Assembly (NCBI GenBank): GCA_029212615.1
Contig: JARGPJ010000001.1
Span: 1-64,000, forward strand
Reading direction: 5' to 3'
From: Verrucomicrobiales bacterium
GTDB lineage: Bacteria; Verrucomicrobiota; Verrucomicrobiia; Verrucomicrobiales; DEV007
Length of the DNA stretch: 64,000 nucleotides
Shown here: in pieces, positions 45,008 through 54,478 of the stretch
How positions within the stretch are numbered: position 1 is the stretch's first letter
Layout: every line of letters begins with the position of its first letter
Made by a program: the position numbers and the translations under genes
Notes under the pieces: model-generated
What the model was told of the DNA's origin: nothing
Seen by the model: only the letters and a program-made list of their open reading frames with translations
Database searches by the model: none

Positions 45008-47443
45008 TCATCTCGCCTCGAGTGTGCCTTCAACCACTCCGATCCGGGAATCATATGGCAACTCAGAAGCTCCTCGCTCACCTGCTAAAATGCCGCGATA
45101 ACTACCAATTAATCGAGAAGTCTGCCCTGCTGTTTCCCCTAACAACTCGACCCGGTAGATCTGCAAACCGGACTCACGAAGCGGCGCCATAAACCCCGCA
45201 CCACTCTGTGCCCGCCCATTGAAGAGGGTGTTCCGACATCCTACATCAGCTTTGAGGGGATGAAGCTGGCCTACCCGGTCGCGAAGCTGTACCTCGTGCT
45301 TATCGCAGGGACGGCCGCAGTTGGTGAAATCAGTCCCCTCCGAAAGAAACGTGCAAAAGACGCAGTGCTCCATATGAAACATCGGCATGTGCTGATGGAA
45401 AGTAAGCTCAAACCACTCCGGAGGTGCGCCTCCCAGGAGGTCGAGAACCTGCTCGATGTTGAGATCATAGGAGATCGTTAGGTTTTTCATCCCCTGATCC
45501 ATGAGCCGCGAGGCACTGATCGGATTGGAGACATTGAGAGAAAAGTCCCCCACCATCATCAAATCTGCGTGATCTCGAAAATGATTCACCCCGCCGAGAT
45601 TGCGAACAAGAACGCCATCCGGCTTCGCCTTCTCGACCACGCGAAAAAGGCCGGCCTCCCCCGCTTTCTGAATGCGCGGCGTGGCGAGGAACAGCTTCGT
45701 CTCAGGATGATTTGCACGAACCCGCTTCACGAGCTCCTTGTAGCGACGCACATCCTCAAGATCCACGTAGAGCGTTTCAATGCCGCTCTCAACGGCCGCA
45801 TCAACCTGCTCTTCCGTTCGGCAGAGCACGCGAAGTTCGAGCTCGCCCTCTGAGGCGGGAGCTTTGATCTCCGGAAGGAGTTCGCTCACCGACACGCCGG
45901 TGACGCGACGCTTCGCATACTTTTCGCCCCGTGCGCGATCCAGCTTTTCGACAAGAGCCCGGCGAAGGCGGTTCAACTCGCTCATCGGACACATGACCTC
46001 CCCCTCAAGATCAACGGTAAGACCGCCGAGTTCGTAAACAGTGTTCCCGAGGCGGGAAAGCTGTTTTGTCAGAACCTCTTCGTTGAGCGGCCGGTTCTCA
46101 GCCCGCGACATGACATCCAATGAGGAAACGCTCTCACCAAAGATAGAGTCGCTGATCACCAACTCTTCCCCGACACGCCCCCGCACGGTCCAGTGAACCA
46201 GCTTCTTCCGGGGCGGCAAAGTTTCTCTTTTAAAAGTCTTTTGAAGCTCCGCGTTAAGCGCCGGATCATCGGTTTTCCAGATCCGGTCACCGGCTCTGAC
46301 CTTGGAAAAATCGATCTGACCTCGCTTCATCATGAGCCGGTCGCCTTCGACTCCATAGACACGACCGCCCTGCTCGCGATCAGTGTTTCCACCGGTGTCG
46401 AAAACGATGCCATCCCCGTTTATGACGTTGGCATCCCCTTCGAATTCGACCCAGTCATCCCCCGTTCGACGAACCCGCCCGACATAAGCTCCACGCTTTT
46501 TACCAAAACGGGCATGAACGAGTTTTTTGTTATCGATCCCCTTGAGCCACCCTGTCGAAAGCCCGCGGGAAAACGCCATTTCGAGCTCGTAGTGATCCTC
46601 AGGCGTCGAAACGTCGTTTTCTCCTGCCTGCGCGGCATCAATTGCTTTACGGTAGGCCCTTGTCACCGCCGCCACATACTCCGGAGTCTTGAGCCGACCT
46701 TCAATCTTGAAACTGACGACCCCCAGGCGAATGAGTTCAGGAATCTGATCGATCCCCGCGAGATCCTGCGGGGAAAGAAGATACTTCTGATCGCCCATCT
46801 CTCTTGTCTTGCCGTCTACAACCAGTTCGTACGGCATGCGACAGGCCTGAGCACATTCCCCGCGATTCGCACTACGCTGACCGAGAGATTCACTGGTGAG
46901 ACACTGCCCTGAATATGCTACGCAAAGGGCGCCATGGACGAAGGTCTCCAGCTCAACAGAATCCGGCTCGTTCGCATGGAAGAGATGAATCTCCCGCATT
47001 GAATTCTCACGCGCGATCACAGCCCTATCGAGATCAAACAACTCGTCGGCAAAGGCGAGCGCCTCCGGCGAAGTGATTGTCATTTGAGTCGATGCGTGAA
47101 CATTCAGGTCGGGCACTATCGCCCGGGCCATCGTCGCAAGGCCGAGATCCTGAACGATAATCGCATCCACGCCGGCTTCACTGAGGAGGCGCAACTGATC
47201 CGCCGCGGCTTCCAGTTCTGCCGGAAAAACGAGAACGTTAAACGCGACAAAGCCACGAACCCCGTGTTCATGGAGAAAGCGCATCAATTCCGGAAGATCG
47301 TCGGGCGTGAAGTTGTCCGCTCGAATCCGGGCATTGAAGCGGGGCATCCCGAAATAGATCGCGTCTGCTCCATTGGCGACAGCAGCGCGCGCACATTCCC
47401 AGTTTCCCGCCGGAGCGAGCAGTTCTGTCGGTCTTTGACCCAT
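45008..47443 (-). CDS. U32 peptidase-family protein (RlhA-like, with DUF3656)
   Basis: U32 proteins include RlhA, which hydroxylates a cytidine in 23S rRNA, and UbiU/UbiV. The 811-residue protein has the N-terminal U32 TIM-barrel (ELLAPAGNWECARAAVANGADAIYFG; HASTQMTITS) and the conserved cysteine region near residues 165-195 (VAYSGQCLTSESLGQRSANRGECAQACRMPY). A DUF3656-like middle and a second U32-like region follow with HMEHCVFC, TNCGRPCDKH and GCRNTLFN, which could complete an Fe-S site. ATG 47443 begins the U32 motif. It is divergent from rdgB with 70 bases between starts. Confidence 0.85.
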   Translation of the reverse strand: MGQRPTELLAPAGNWECARAAVANGADAIYFGMPRFNARIRADNFTPDDLPELMRFLHEHGVRGFVAFNVLVFPAELEAAADQLRLLSEAGVDAIIVQDLGLATMARAIVPDLNVHASTQMTITSPEALAFADELFDLDRAVIARENSMREIHLFHANEPDSVELETFVHGALCVAYSGQCLTSESLGQRSANRGECAQACRMPYELVVDGKTREMGDQKYLLSPQDLAGIDQIPELIRLGVVSFKIEGRLKTPEYVAAVTRAYRKAIDAAQAGENDVSTPEDHYELEMAFSRGLSTGWLKGIDNKKLVHARFGKKRGAYVGRVRRTGDDWVEFEGDANVINGDGIVFDTGGNTDREQGGRVYGVEGDRLMMKRGQIDFSKVRAGDRIWKTDDPALNAELQKTFKRETLPPRKKLVHWTVRGRVGEELVISDSIFGESVSSLDVMSRAENRPLNEEVLTKQLSRLGNTVYELGGLTVDLEGEVMCPMSELNRLRRALVEKLDRARGEKYAKRRVTGVSVSELLPEIKAPASEGELELRVLCRTEEQVDAAVESGIETLYVDLEDVRRYKELVKRVRANHPETKLFLATPRIQKAGEAGLFRVVEKAKPDGVLVRNLGGVNHFRDHADLMMVGDFSLNVSNPISASRLMDQGMKNLTISYDLNIEQVLDLLGGAPPEWFELTFHQHMPMFHMEHCVFCTFLSEGTDFTNCGRPCDKHEVQLRDRVGQLHPLKADVGCRNTLFNGRAQSGAGFMAPLRESGLQIYRVELLGETAGQTSRLIGSYRGILAGERGASELPYDSRIGVVEGTLEAR

Positions 47444-47513
47444 GCCGTTGATTCTATCACAGCCGCTGCGCTTCTCCTCTTGAATCTTAAAACAGCTGAC
47501 CTGAAGCTGAAAC

Positions 47514-48110
47514 ATGGTCAAGAGACTCATCGTCGCCACTCACAACGCTCATAAAACAGGCGAAATCCAGGCAATCCTCGGGGACTTCTTCGATCTTATC
47601 GAAGACCTCACTTCAATACCCGATCTCAAGCCTCCGGTGGAGGACGCAGACACTTTCGCCGGAAATTCGGCAATCAAAGCACTCGCCGCGAGTATGGAAC
47701 GTCCCGATGCTCTTATCATCGCCGACGATTCAGGATTGGAAGTGGATGCCCTGGGCGGGGCACCGGGGATCTATTCCTCCCGATTCTCAGGGGAGACGGC
47801 AACGGATGCCTCAAATCGGGAGAAGCTCCTTGCCGACCTCGCAGGCATCCCGGCACCGAGAACAGCCCGTTTTCGTTGCGTCGTCTCTGTTGCTCAAGGA
47901 AATAAGGTCATCGCCAGTTTCGACGGTAAAGTCGAAGGTGAAATCGCTGACTCCATGACCGGTGATGGCGGATTTGGGTACGATCCTCTCTTCATTCCGG
48001 AGGGACACGATCGCTCATTCGGCGAATTATCCGAAGAAATCAAAAACGGGATGAGTCACCGCGGCCGCGCCCTTGAGCAATTTAAGAAATGGCTGCAGGG
48101 ACGTTCCTGA
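47514..48110 (+). CDS. rdgB: dITP/XTP pyrophosphatase (RdgB/HAM1)
   Basis: RdgB hydrolyses deaminated purine triphosphates (dITP, XTP) to keep them out of DNA. The 198 residues show LIVATHNAHKTGEIQAIL, ADTFAGNSAIKALAAS, IADDSGLEVDALGGAPGIYSSRFSG with the catalytic Asp, GDGGFGYDPLFIPEGHD and MSHRGRALEQF. The length is normal. The start ATG gives MVKRL. It is divergent from the U32 gene and convergent with exonuclease III. Confidence 0.94.
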   Translation: MVKRLIVATHNAHKTGEIQAILGDFFDLIEDLTSIPDLKPPVEDADTFAGNSAIKALAASMERPDALIIADDSGLEVDALGGAPGIYSSRFSGETATDASNREKLLADLAGIPAPRTARFRCVVSVAQGNKVIASFDGKVEGEIADSMTGDGGFGYDPLFIPEGHDRSFGELSEEIKNGMSHRGRALEQFKKWLQGRS

Positions 48111-48177
48111 CAGTCAATGCCAATCTCCCGGAATCCAACTTCCACGGCCCATGCCCGACGGTCGAAAACTCTTTCGA

Positions 48178-48936
48178 CTAGCTGATCTCCAGCTGCACAG
48201 GGCAGTGGTCCGACCCCATCACCTCAGGAAGAATGATCGATGAATTCACGCGAGTCATGAGCGGTTGCGACACACAAAAGTAGTCAATTCTCCAGCCTAC
48301 GTTTTTAGTCCGGGCGCCGCCCCGATAACTCCACCAACTGTAGTGCTCGGGCTCGTCCGGGTGAAAATGGCGGAAGGTATCGACAAATCCGGCGGCAATG
48401 ATGTCATCAAATCCGGCCCGTTCTTCATCCGAAAATCCCGCGCTCTTTCGATTATTTTTCGGCCGGGCCAGATCGATTTCCTGATGAGCCACATTGAGGT
48501 CTCCTGTAAAAACAACCGGCTTTGATTTTTCAAGGCCTTTGACATGAGCAAGGAAAGCGGCATTCCACTCCAGCCGATAGGGTAGGCGACGAAGTTCATT
48601 CTGCGAATTCGGGGTGTAGACGTTCACGACGAAAAAGTCATCAAACTCCAGGGTGAGGACCCGGCCCTCCTGATCGTGCTCATCAACGCCGATTCCCGCC
48701 GTCACCGAGAGAGGTTCAACTTTACTGAGTGCCGCCACTCCGGAGTAGCCCTTCTTCACCGCGTGATTCCAACTCACATGCCAGCCGTTTTCCTCAAAGG
48801 GTTCGTCAACCTGGGCGCGCTCGGCTTTGACCTCCTGCAACAGCAGGACATCCGGATCATGCTCTTCGAGAAATTCGAGAAAGTTCTTCTTCAGCACCGC
48901 ACGGATGCCGTTCACATTCCAACTGATCAGTTTCAT
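48178..48936 (-). CDS. xth: Exodeoxyribonuclease III (Xth/ExoA family)
   Basis: This AP endonuclease and 3'-5' exonuclease works in base excision repair. The 252 residues have [19 protein letters not shown], the metal Glu in [59 protein letters not shown] and [11 protein letters not shown] with the final catalytic His. This is complete and typical of ExoA. A short inverted repeat (GTCGAAA at 48161, TTTCGAC at 48172) touches the stop codon, but has no T run on either side. Confidence 0.94.
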   Translation of the reverse strand: MKLISWNVNGIRAVLKKNFLEFLEEHDPDVLLLQEVKAERAQVDEPFEENGWHVSWNHAVKKGYSGVAALSKVEPLSVTAGIGVDEHDQEGRVLTLEFDDFFVVNVYTPNSQNELRRLPYRLEWNAAFLAHVKGLEKSKPVVFTGDLNVAHQEIDLARPKNNRKSAGFSDEERAGFDDIIAAGFVDTFRHFHPDEPEHYSWWSYRGGARTKNVGWRIDYFCVSQPLMTRVNSSIILPEVMGSDHCPVQLEIS

Positions 48937-49140
48937 TGTTCACTCTATTGCCGGAACGGCTTACGCCATGGCTTTACTATGTAAAGATTTTTCCTTGCGA
49001 ATCCTCTGATCGCGAGGAAATACAGATGGCGCAAAACCCCCGAATTGGCGCGGAAAATATTCCGTTCAATTTTTGCGATTTTTTCAAACAAATCAGCGAA
49101 CCCGTTTCGCTTGAACGTCCAAACCCAAGCGGTTTCAGCA

Positions 49141-50091
49141 ATGATAGAAGTCGAAAATCTACACAAGCACTTTGGTGCAAAGGTCGCCGTTGATGGAGTA
49201 TCCTTCACGGTGAAGAAAGGAGAAGTCCTCGGATTTCTCGGACCCAACGGAGCCGGAAAATCGACCACGATGCGAATGGTCACCGGTTTTCTTCCCGCGA
49301 CCGAGGGGAGAATCTCAATCGGAGGAGCCGACATTGAAGAAAATGAGATCGCAGCCAAGGCCAAGATCGGCTACCTCCCGGAGGCCGCCCCGCTCTACTC
49401 CGACATGACGGTAGAAGATTTCCTCCGCTTTTCTGCAGAGCTTCGAGGCGTTCCTTCCTCCGAACTGAGCACAGCGGTGGACAAAGCGATTCAAACGACC
49501 TTCCTCGAGCCGGTTCGCCACCAAAGCGTTGACACCCTCTCAAAGGGATACCGCCACCGCACCTGTTTCGCCCAATCGATCATTCACGACCCTGAGGTCC
49601 TGATCCTCGATGAACCGACAGATGGTCTCGATCCCAATCAAAAGCACGAAGTCCGGCAGCTCATCAAACGAATGGGCGAAACGAAAGCGATTATCTTTTC
49701 AACCCACATTCTCGAAGAGGTCGAAGCCTCCTGTACTCGTGCCATCATCATCGACCGCGGCCGGGTCATTGCAGACGGCACCCCTGACGAGCTCAAAGCC
49801 AAGTCGAAAAATGCAGGTTCAGTATTCCTGACCGTTTCCGGACTCGCCGGCAGTGGAATCCAGTCTGAGCTCGAAAAATTAAGCGAAGCCGACTCAGTCA
49901 AGGTCATTGCCTCTTCTGATGACAGTCTTGAAGCCCGTGTCCTCCCCGCTAAAGGAAAAGCCGACGAGCTGAGCCCTGCGATCTATCAGCTCTGCAAAGA
50001 CAAAGACCTGACAGTCTCCGAGTTACGGATCGATCAAGGTCGTCTCGACGAACTGTTCAGGGAAATCACGAAAACTGATTCCGAAGACTGA
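49141..50091 (+). CDS. ABC transporter ATP-binding protein (GldA-like)
   Basis: The first gene of a four-gene operon resembling the Gld ABC system of Bacteroidota. The 316 residues have HFGAKVAVDGVSFTVKKGEVLGFLGPNGAGKSTTMRM (Walker A), GYLPEAAPLYSDMTVEDFLRF, LSKGYRHRTCFAQSIIHDPEVLILDEPTDGLDPNQ and STHILEEVEASC. A C-terminal regulatory segment of about 90 residues follows. ATG 49141 starts the domain; the frame extends upstream to 49045 without similarity. The permease gene starts 51 bases downstream. Confidence 0.9.
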   Translation: MIEVENLHKHFGAKVAVDGVSFTVKKGEVLGFLGPNGAGKSTTMRMVTGFLPATEGRISIGGADIEENEIAAKAKIGYLPEAAPLYSDMTVEDFLRFSAELRGVPSSELSTAVDKAIQTTFLEPVRHQSVDTLSKGYRHRTCFAQSIIHDPEVLILDEPTDGLDPNQKHEVRQLIKRMGETKAIIFSTHILEEVEASCTRAIIIDRGRVIADGTPDELKAKSKNAGSVFLTVSGLAGSGIQSELEKLSEADSVKVIASSDDSLEARVLPAKGKADELSPAIYQLCKDKDLTVSELRIDQGRLDELFREITKTDSED

Positions 50092-50142
50092 ACGCTTCGT
50101 TCCCCTGTTTCACTGACTTTTACCTCATCATTTTAAGACATC

Positions 50143-50982
50143 ATGGATGCCCTCATTACTTTGATACTGGAATTCGCAATCCCCACTCTCGTGGTTTCAG
50201 CGATTTTCATCGCGATCTTAACCTTCCTGCTTCCCCGTGAAGTACGCACGATCTTTAAGCGGGAATTGAAGAGCTATTTCGCTTCTCCTATCGCCTACGT
50301 TCTTTTTGTCGTTTTCCTCGGCATTTCGAACACTCTTTCGTTTTTCTTCACCGGAATCCTCGAAGGCGGCGAAGCAGACCTCTTCCTCCCCTACTTTCAA
50401 TACCTTCCCTGGTATCTCGTCCTCATTGCCCCGGCCGTGGGAATGCGCCTCTGGTCCGAAGAACAACGCCTCGGCACCATGGAGCTTCTCCTTACGATGC
50501 CGATCGCTCCCTGGCACGCCATCCTCGGCAAATATCTCGCCGCTGCCGTTGTCCTCTTCGGCATGCTCGTCCTCTCCTTTCCTATCGTCTGGACAATCAA
50601 CTACCTCGGTGATCCGGACAACGGAGTGATCATGGCCGGTTTTGTCGCAACGTTCTTTGTCGCCCTTTGCTTTCTCGCGGTCACTTCAGTGATCTCAGCG
50701 ATGACTCGAAGCCAATTGGTTGCACTACTCGTCTCGGTTGCCCTTTGTATGGTTCTCTGGCTGGGAGGACTACCGAACATCAGCGAACTCCTCATGAACA
50801 TGAAGGGTGGATGGCTCATTTTCTGGCCCATTGTTAAGCTCGTCAACGCTGTCGGCCTCATGCCGCACTTCTCCGAACTCGCCAAAGGCGTCCTCGGTTT
50901 CCGCGACATCATTTTCTTTCTCACGTTCATCGCCTTCTGCCTTTTTGCGACCTCTGTCGCAATCCGCCTGCGCAGAGCCTAA
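50143..50982 (+). CDS. ABC-2 transporter permease (GldF-like)
   Basis: The 279-residue membrane subunit has an extra N-terminal helix (about residues 4-28), then the ABC-2 core: TIFKRELKSYFASPIAYVLFVVFLG, PYFQYLPWYLVLIAPAVGMRLWSEEQRLGTMELLLTMPI (the classic membrane-proximal loop of GldF-type permeases) and four further helices. It is between the ATPase and the GldG-like gene on one strand with small gaps (51 and 42 bases). The substrate is unknown. Confidence 0.88.
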   Translation: MDALITLILEFAIPTLVVSAIFIAILTFLLPREVRTIFKRELKSYFASPIAYVLFVVFLGISNTLSFFFTGILEGGEADLFLPYFQYLPWYLVLIAPAVGMRLWSEEQRLGTMELLLTMPIAPWHAILGKYLAAAVVLFGMLVLSFPIVWTINYLGDPDNGVIMAGFVATFFVALCFLAVTSVISAMTRSQLVALLVSVALCMVLWLGGLPNISELLMNMKGGWLIFWPIVKLVNAVGLMPHFSELAKGVLGFRDIIFFLTFIAFCLFATSVAIRLRRA

Positions 50983-51024
50983 TTCTTCTGTTTTCTGTAA
51001 CCCTCTACTGCTTCTGATCATCCC

Positions 51025-53073
51025 ATGAGTGAATCGAACCAGACACCCAAGTCCAATCTAAGCCGCCGCAACACCGCGCTCATCGGCCTCGCCGTCGTCT
51101 TTGTGATCGCGCTTCTCGTCAACTTTCTGGCGGGGAAAATGAGCTTTCGCGCTGACCTGACAGAATACAAAACCTTCACCCTTTCTGAAGGCACCAGGAA
51201 CATCCTGCAACGACTCGAAACTCCAGTCGAGATCCGCTACTACGTCACCGATAGTAGCAAAGTCATGAGCCCGAGCGAACGTTCCAGCGCCCGGCGCGTT
51301 GAAGACCTTCTCAGTGAATTTGTCCAGGCGGCTCCAGTCAAGGAAGTTGAAATCACCAATGCAGACGGCGAGTTCGAAAAGAAACGGGTAAAGATGCTCT
51401 CGGTTAAAAAGCTCAATCCCGAGCCTAACACTGACGCCGAAGACTCCGCGATCATCGATGGCCTTCAGGCCGGATCTTCCGGGGAAACAGGGAATGAGCT
51501 CTACTTCGGCCTTTCCGTTCAGTGCCTTGATTCAAACGAAGCTATTCCGTTTATCCCCGCTCGCCCCGAGACGATGCTCGAATATGACATCTCCCGTGCG
51601 GTTTCAACCGTCCACGGTGGCCGCGCTAAGAAAATCGTGATGATGACCGGCATGTCTATCGGAGGCGGATTCGGAGGCAATTTCCAGGCTCCCCCCCAGC
51701 AGCCCTGGATGCTCTACGAGCAGCTCGTGCGTGACTACGATGTCGAAGTCATCCCAACCTCAGCAACTGAAATTCCGGCGGGCACGACCACTCTCATCGT
51801 GGTTCATCCCTATGATATCACCGATGAAGGTCAGTTCGCGATCGATCAATATCTCCTCGGCGGCGGAAATGTCTTTGCCTTCGTTGATCCGAATTTCTTC
51901 TACGCCCGGGCGCTCGCTCAGCAGCAGCCGCAGCAAATGCCCGGAATGCCACCGCAAGGGGGACCGGCTCCGACCTCGGACCTCGACAAACTCTTTCAAG
52001 CCTGGGGTGTTACCTACGACTCAAACCGGGTTCTTGCCGACCTCAGTTTCGGATCAGAGATCATCAGACGCGGCAACTTCTCGCCAACCTTCCTCACTCT
52101 GGACCGTAAAGCCCTCGGATCGGAAGCCTCCGACCCCGGCCTGAATGATCCCATGACCCAAATGCTAAATCAGCTCAACATGCTGACGCCCGGTGCCTTC
52201 GAAATCAATCCTCCGGAGGGGATCGAAGTTGACCGGCTGGTTCTTACTTCCAAAGAAAATCAGCTTGTCGGTTCTTTCGATGCTGATCCGACACAGGAAG
52301 GTGGCGCAGACCGTATTCGAGAAGACTTTGAACCTTACGGAAAGCGCCGGGTCCTCGTCGCCCGGCTCACAGGCGAATTTAAGACCGCTTTTCCCGAAGG
52401 AGACCCTTCCAAAGCCGCCGACGAAGCACCTGAAGAAGAAGACAAAGAGGAAGCAGCGGAGGACGAAGAGAAAGCAGAAGAGGTCGATGACTCCTTGAAA
52501 AAATCCACCACTCCCGGGCGTGTTATCATTGTCTCCGACGTTGATTTTATCTACGACGCCAATGTCGTTCGGAGGAGCCAGATTCCCGGCCTTAACATCG
52601 TCATTCCTGAGATGTTAAACGAGAACCTGACCCTTGTGCAGAACGCAGCCGAGCAACTTTCAGGTGACCCTGATCTGATCAACGTAAGGAGCCGGACTTC
52701 AGTCCGCCGCCCCTTCACCCGTCAGAACGAATGGTATCGCGAAGCCCAGGAAAAATATGCCGTCGAAGTGGAAAGCTTCAGCGAGAAGGCAGGTGAAGTC
52801 GAAGCCCGCCTCAACGAGATCCTTTCGCAGACCCCCGAAGACATCGATCAGGCCCTTCTTTCCCCGGAGGTTCAGTCTGAGATGCGGAAGCTTCAGGAAC
52901 AGGAAGTCGAATTTCGCCGTCGGGAACGCGAGCTGCAAAAAGAAGTCACGAAAGAGTTCCGTCGCAAGCTTGCTACCTACAAATTCGGCAACGCGCTCCT
53001 CATGCCCGCCCTGGTCATCCTTTTTGGAATCGGTCTCGCCATTGCCCGTCGCAAGCGCATCGCAGCCCGCTAG
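51025..53073 (+). CDS. GldG-like auxiliary ABC transport protein
   Basis: The 682-residue protein is anchored at both ends: a helix near residues 13-34 (NTALIGLAVVFVIALLVNFLAG) and one near 655-675. The region between should be periplasmic. It starts with the GldG/ABC_transp_aux pattern (ADLTEYKTFTLSEGTRNILQRLETPVEIRYYVT) and contains EYDISRAVSTVHGGRAKKIVMMTG, a Gln/Pro/Met-rich loop near 295-312, an acidic stretch near 458-483 (EEEDKEEAAEDEEKAEE), and a charged helical region near 575-645. Its job is linked to the ATPase-permease pair in front. Confidence 0.85.
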   Translation: MSESNQTPKSNLSRRNTALIGLAVVFVIALLVNFLAGKMSFRADLTEYKTFTLSEGTRNILQRLETPVEIRYYVTDSSKVMSPSERSSARRVEDLLSEFVQAAPVKEVEITNADGEFEKKRVKMLSVKKLNPEPNTDAEDSAIIDGLQAGSSGETGNELYFGLSVQCLDSNEAIPFIPARPETMLEYDISRAVSTVHGGRAKKIVMMTGMSIGGGFGGNFQAPPQQPWMLYEQLVRDYDVEVIPTSATEIPAGTTTLIVVHPYDITDEGQFAIDQYLLGGGNVFAFVDPNFFYARALAQQQPQQMPGMPPQGGPAPTSDLDKLFQAWGVTYDSNRVLADLSFGSEIIRRGNFSPTFLTLDRKALGSEASDPGLNDPMTQMLNQLNMLTPGAFEINPPEGIEVDRLVLTSKENQLVGSFDADPTQEGGADRIREDFEPYGKRRVLVARLTGEFKTAFPEGDPSKAADEAPEEEDKEEAAEDEEKAEEVDDSLKKSTTPGRVIIVSDVDFIYDANVVRRSQIPGLNIVIPEMLNENLTLVQNAAEQLSGDPDLINVRSRTSVRRPFTRQNEWYREAQEKYAVEVESFSEKAGEVEARLNEILSQTPEDIDQALLSPEVQSEMRKLQEQEVEFRRRERELQKEVTKEFRRKLATYKFGNALLMPALVILFGIGLAIARRKRIAAR

Positions 53074-53118
53074 TTTACAGCCCCCACCCTTTATTCATCA
53101 TTCTTAAATCCAACTGTC

Positions 53119-54333
53119 ATGGGAACTAAAACACTCATCCGACTTCTCATTATTCTTGCGATTATTGGAGGAATCGCGGCCATCTTTCACTTCGCGGGAT
53201 CAGGAGGCAGCGTCGCAAAAGTCACTTCGACAACCAATAAGACCAAGGTCTTCAACGATTTCCCAATCAACGATATTGCTGAAATTCATCTCAAAACGAC
53301 AGATGGCGAACTCACTCTTCAGAAGGGAGAGAAATCCTGGGTCGTCGCTGAGCGCGAAAACTACCCTGCTAATGCTGAGCCCATTGTCGAAATGCTTCGC
53401 AAAGTCTGGGACCTCAATATCGTTCAGCCGGTCACGATCGGTCGCAGTCAGTATGGTCGTCTCAATCTGATCGCGCCAGACGAAGCCACCTTGCCTGATC
53501 AAGCCGCTACCCTTGTCAGCTTCAAGGACAGCGAAGGGGAAAACCTTCACACCCTTTGGCTGGGAAAAATCTACGAACGTTCCGAAAATCGCCCCGATCC
53601 CATCGGAGGAGGAATGGCCACAAGCGAAGCAGGCCGCTACGTAAAAACCGGCAGCAGCAACTCGGTCTTCCTCGTCGGTGAAACCTTTAGCGATATTCAA
53701 ACCGGGCCATCCGAATGGATCGACAAGTCCTTTTTCAAAGTCGAAGACATCAAATCCATCGAAATCGTGACCGGCGATAAAAAGGAAGACTGGAAGCTGA
53801 CACGGAAAGATGTCTCGAGCGACTACGTCCTCGCAAAAGCGGCCAAAGGAGAGGAACTCGACCAGGCGAAGGTATCAAGCATGAAGAGCGCTTTTTCCAA
53901 TGCACAGATGGAAGACGTCTTTGTTGGAGCTGAGTTGAAGGAGAACAAGCCCGAAGGAACGACTTTCAAAATCAGCACCTTTGACGGGTTCAACTACATC
54001 ATCTCCACCGGTGAGAAAAATGACCTCAACGAACTTCCCCTCTCGATCAAAGTTTCCGGGAAGTTTGCAGAGAAACGCAAACAGGGCGAAGAGGAAAGCG
54101 ACGAAGAAACAGCCCGCCTCGACAAAGCCTTTAACACAGAGCTCAAAGAACTGAAGGACAAGCTTGCCGCCGAGAAAGCTCTCGAAGGTCATGTCTTCAA
54201 GGTGAGAAGCTACCTTGTTGATTCGATCATCAAGAAGCGGTCCGAGCTTTTCGTCGAGAAAGAGGAACAATCGCCTGAGCAGGAAATCGCACCCGGCGTT
54301 TCTCTACCGGGACTCCCCCTTCAAGGGAACTGA
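53119..54333 (+). CDS. DUF4340 domain-containing membrane-anchored protein
   Basis: The 404-residue protein has one N-terminal helix (about residues 7-24) and then an extracytoplasmic domain typical of DUF4340 proteins, which follow GldG-like genes in many bacteria: INDIAEIHLKTTDGELTLQKGEKSWVVAERENYPAN, SFKDSEGENLHTLWLGK, GRYVKTGSSNSVFLVGETF, WIDKSFFKVEDIKSIEI. A charged helical stretch lies near 320-365. It is the last gene of the Gld-like operon and is followed by a terminator 33 bases on. Molecular function is unknown. Confidence 0.85.
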   Translation: MGTKTLIRLLIILAIIGGIAAIFHFAGSGGSVAKVTSTTNKTKVFNDFPINDIAEIHLKTTDGELTLQKGEKSWVVAERENYPANAEPIVEMLRKVWDLNIVQPVTIGRSQYGRLNLIAPDEATLPDQAATLVSFKDSEGENLHTLWLGKIYERSENRPDPIGGGMATSEAGRYVKTGSSNSVFLVGETFSDIQTGPSEWIDKSFFKVEDIKSIEIVTGDKKEDWKLTRKDVSSDYVLAKAAKGEELDQAKVSSMKSAFSNAQMEDVFVGAELKENKPEGTTFKISTFDGFNYIISTGEKNDLNELPLSIKVSGKFAEKRKQGEEESDEETARLDKAFNTELKELKDKLAAEKALEGHVFKVRSYLVDSIIKKRSELFVEKEEQSPEQEIAPGVSLPGLPLQGN

Positions 54334-54365
54334 GCCAGCTCACAAGAAGCTTCAATTTCACCTAA

Positions 54366-54397
54366 GCCGGAGGCGCATTCTGCCCTCCGGCTTTTTT
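54366..54397 (+). terminator. Terminator of the Gld-like operon
   Basis: The stem GCCGGAGG (54366-54373) pairs with CCTCCGGC (54384-54391) around a ten-base loop and is followed by six T residues. It lies 33 bases after the DUF4340 stop codon. This is a strong rho-independent terminator. Confidence 0.9.
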
Positions 54398-54478
54398 ATT
54401 GCCCGGGCAAGTTCAAAACAAGACTTGCGTAATTACCGTAATTAACATAAATTTAATAAAAGTGACTATTATACAACT

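Noticed and set aside
44875..45081. Small minus-strand frame of 68 codons
   Set aside because: It overlaps the end of the U32 gene and has no ribosome binding site or family likeness.
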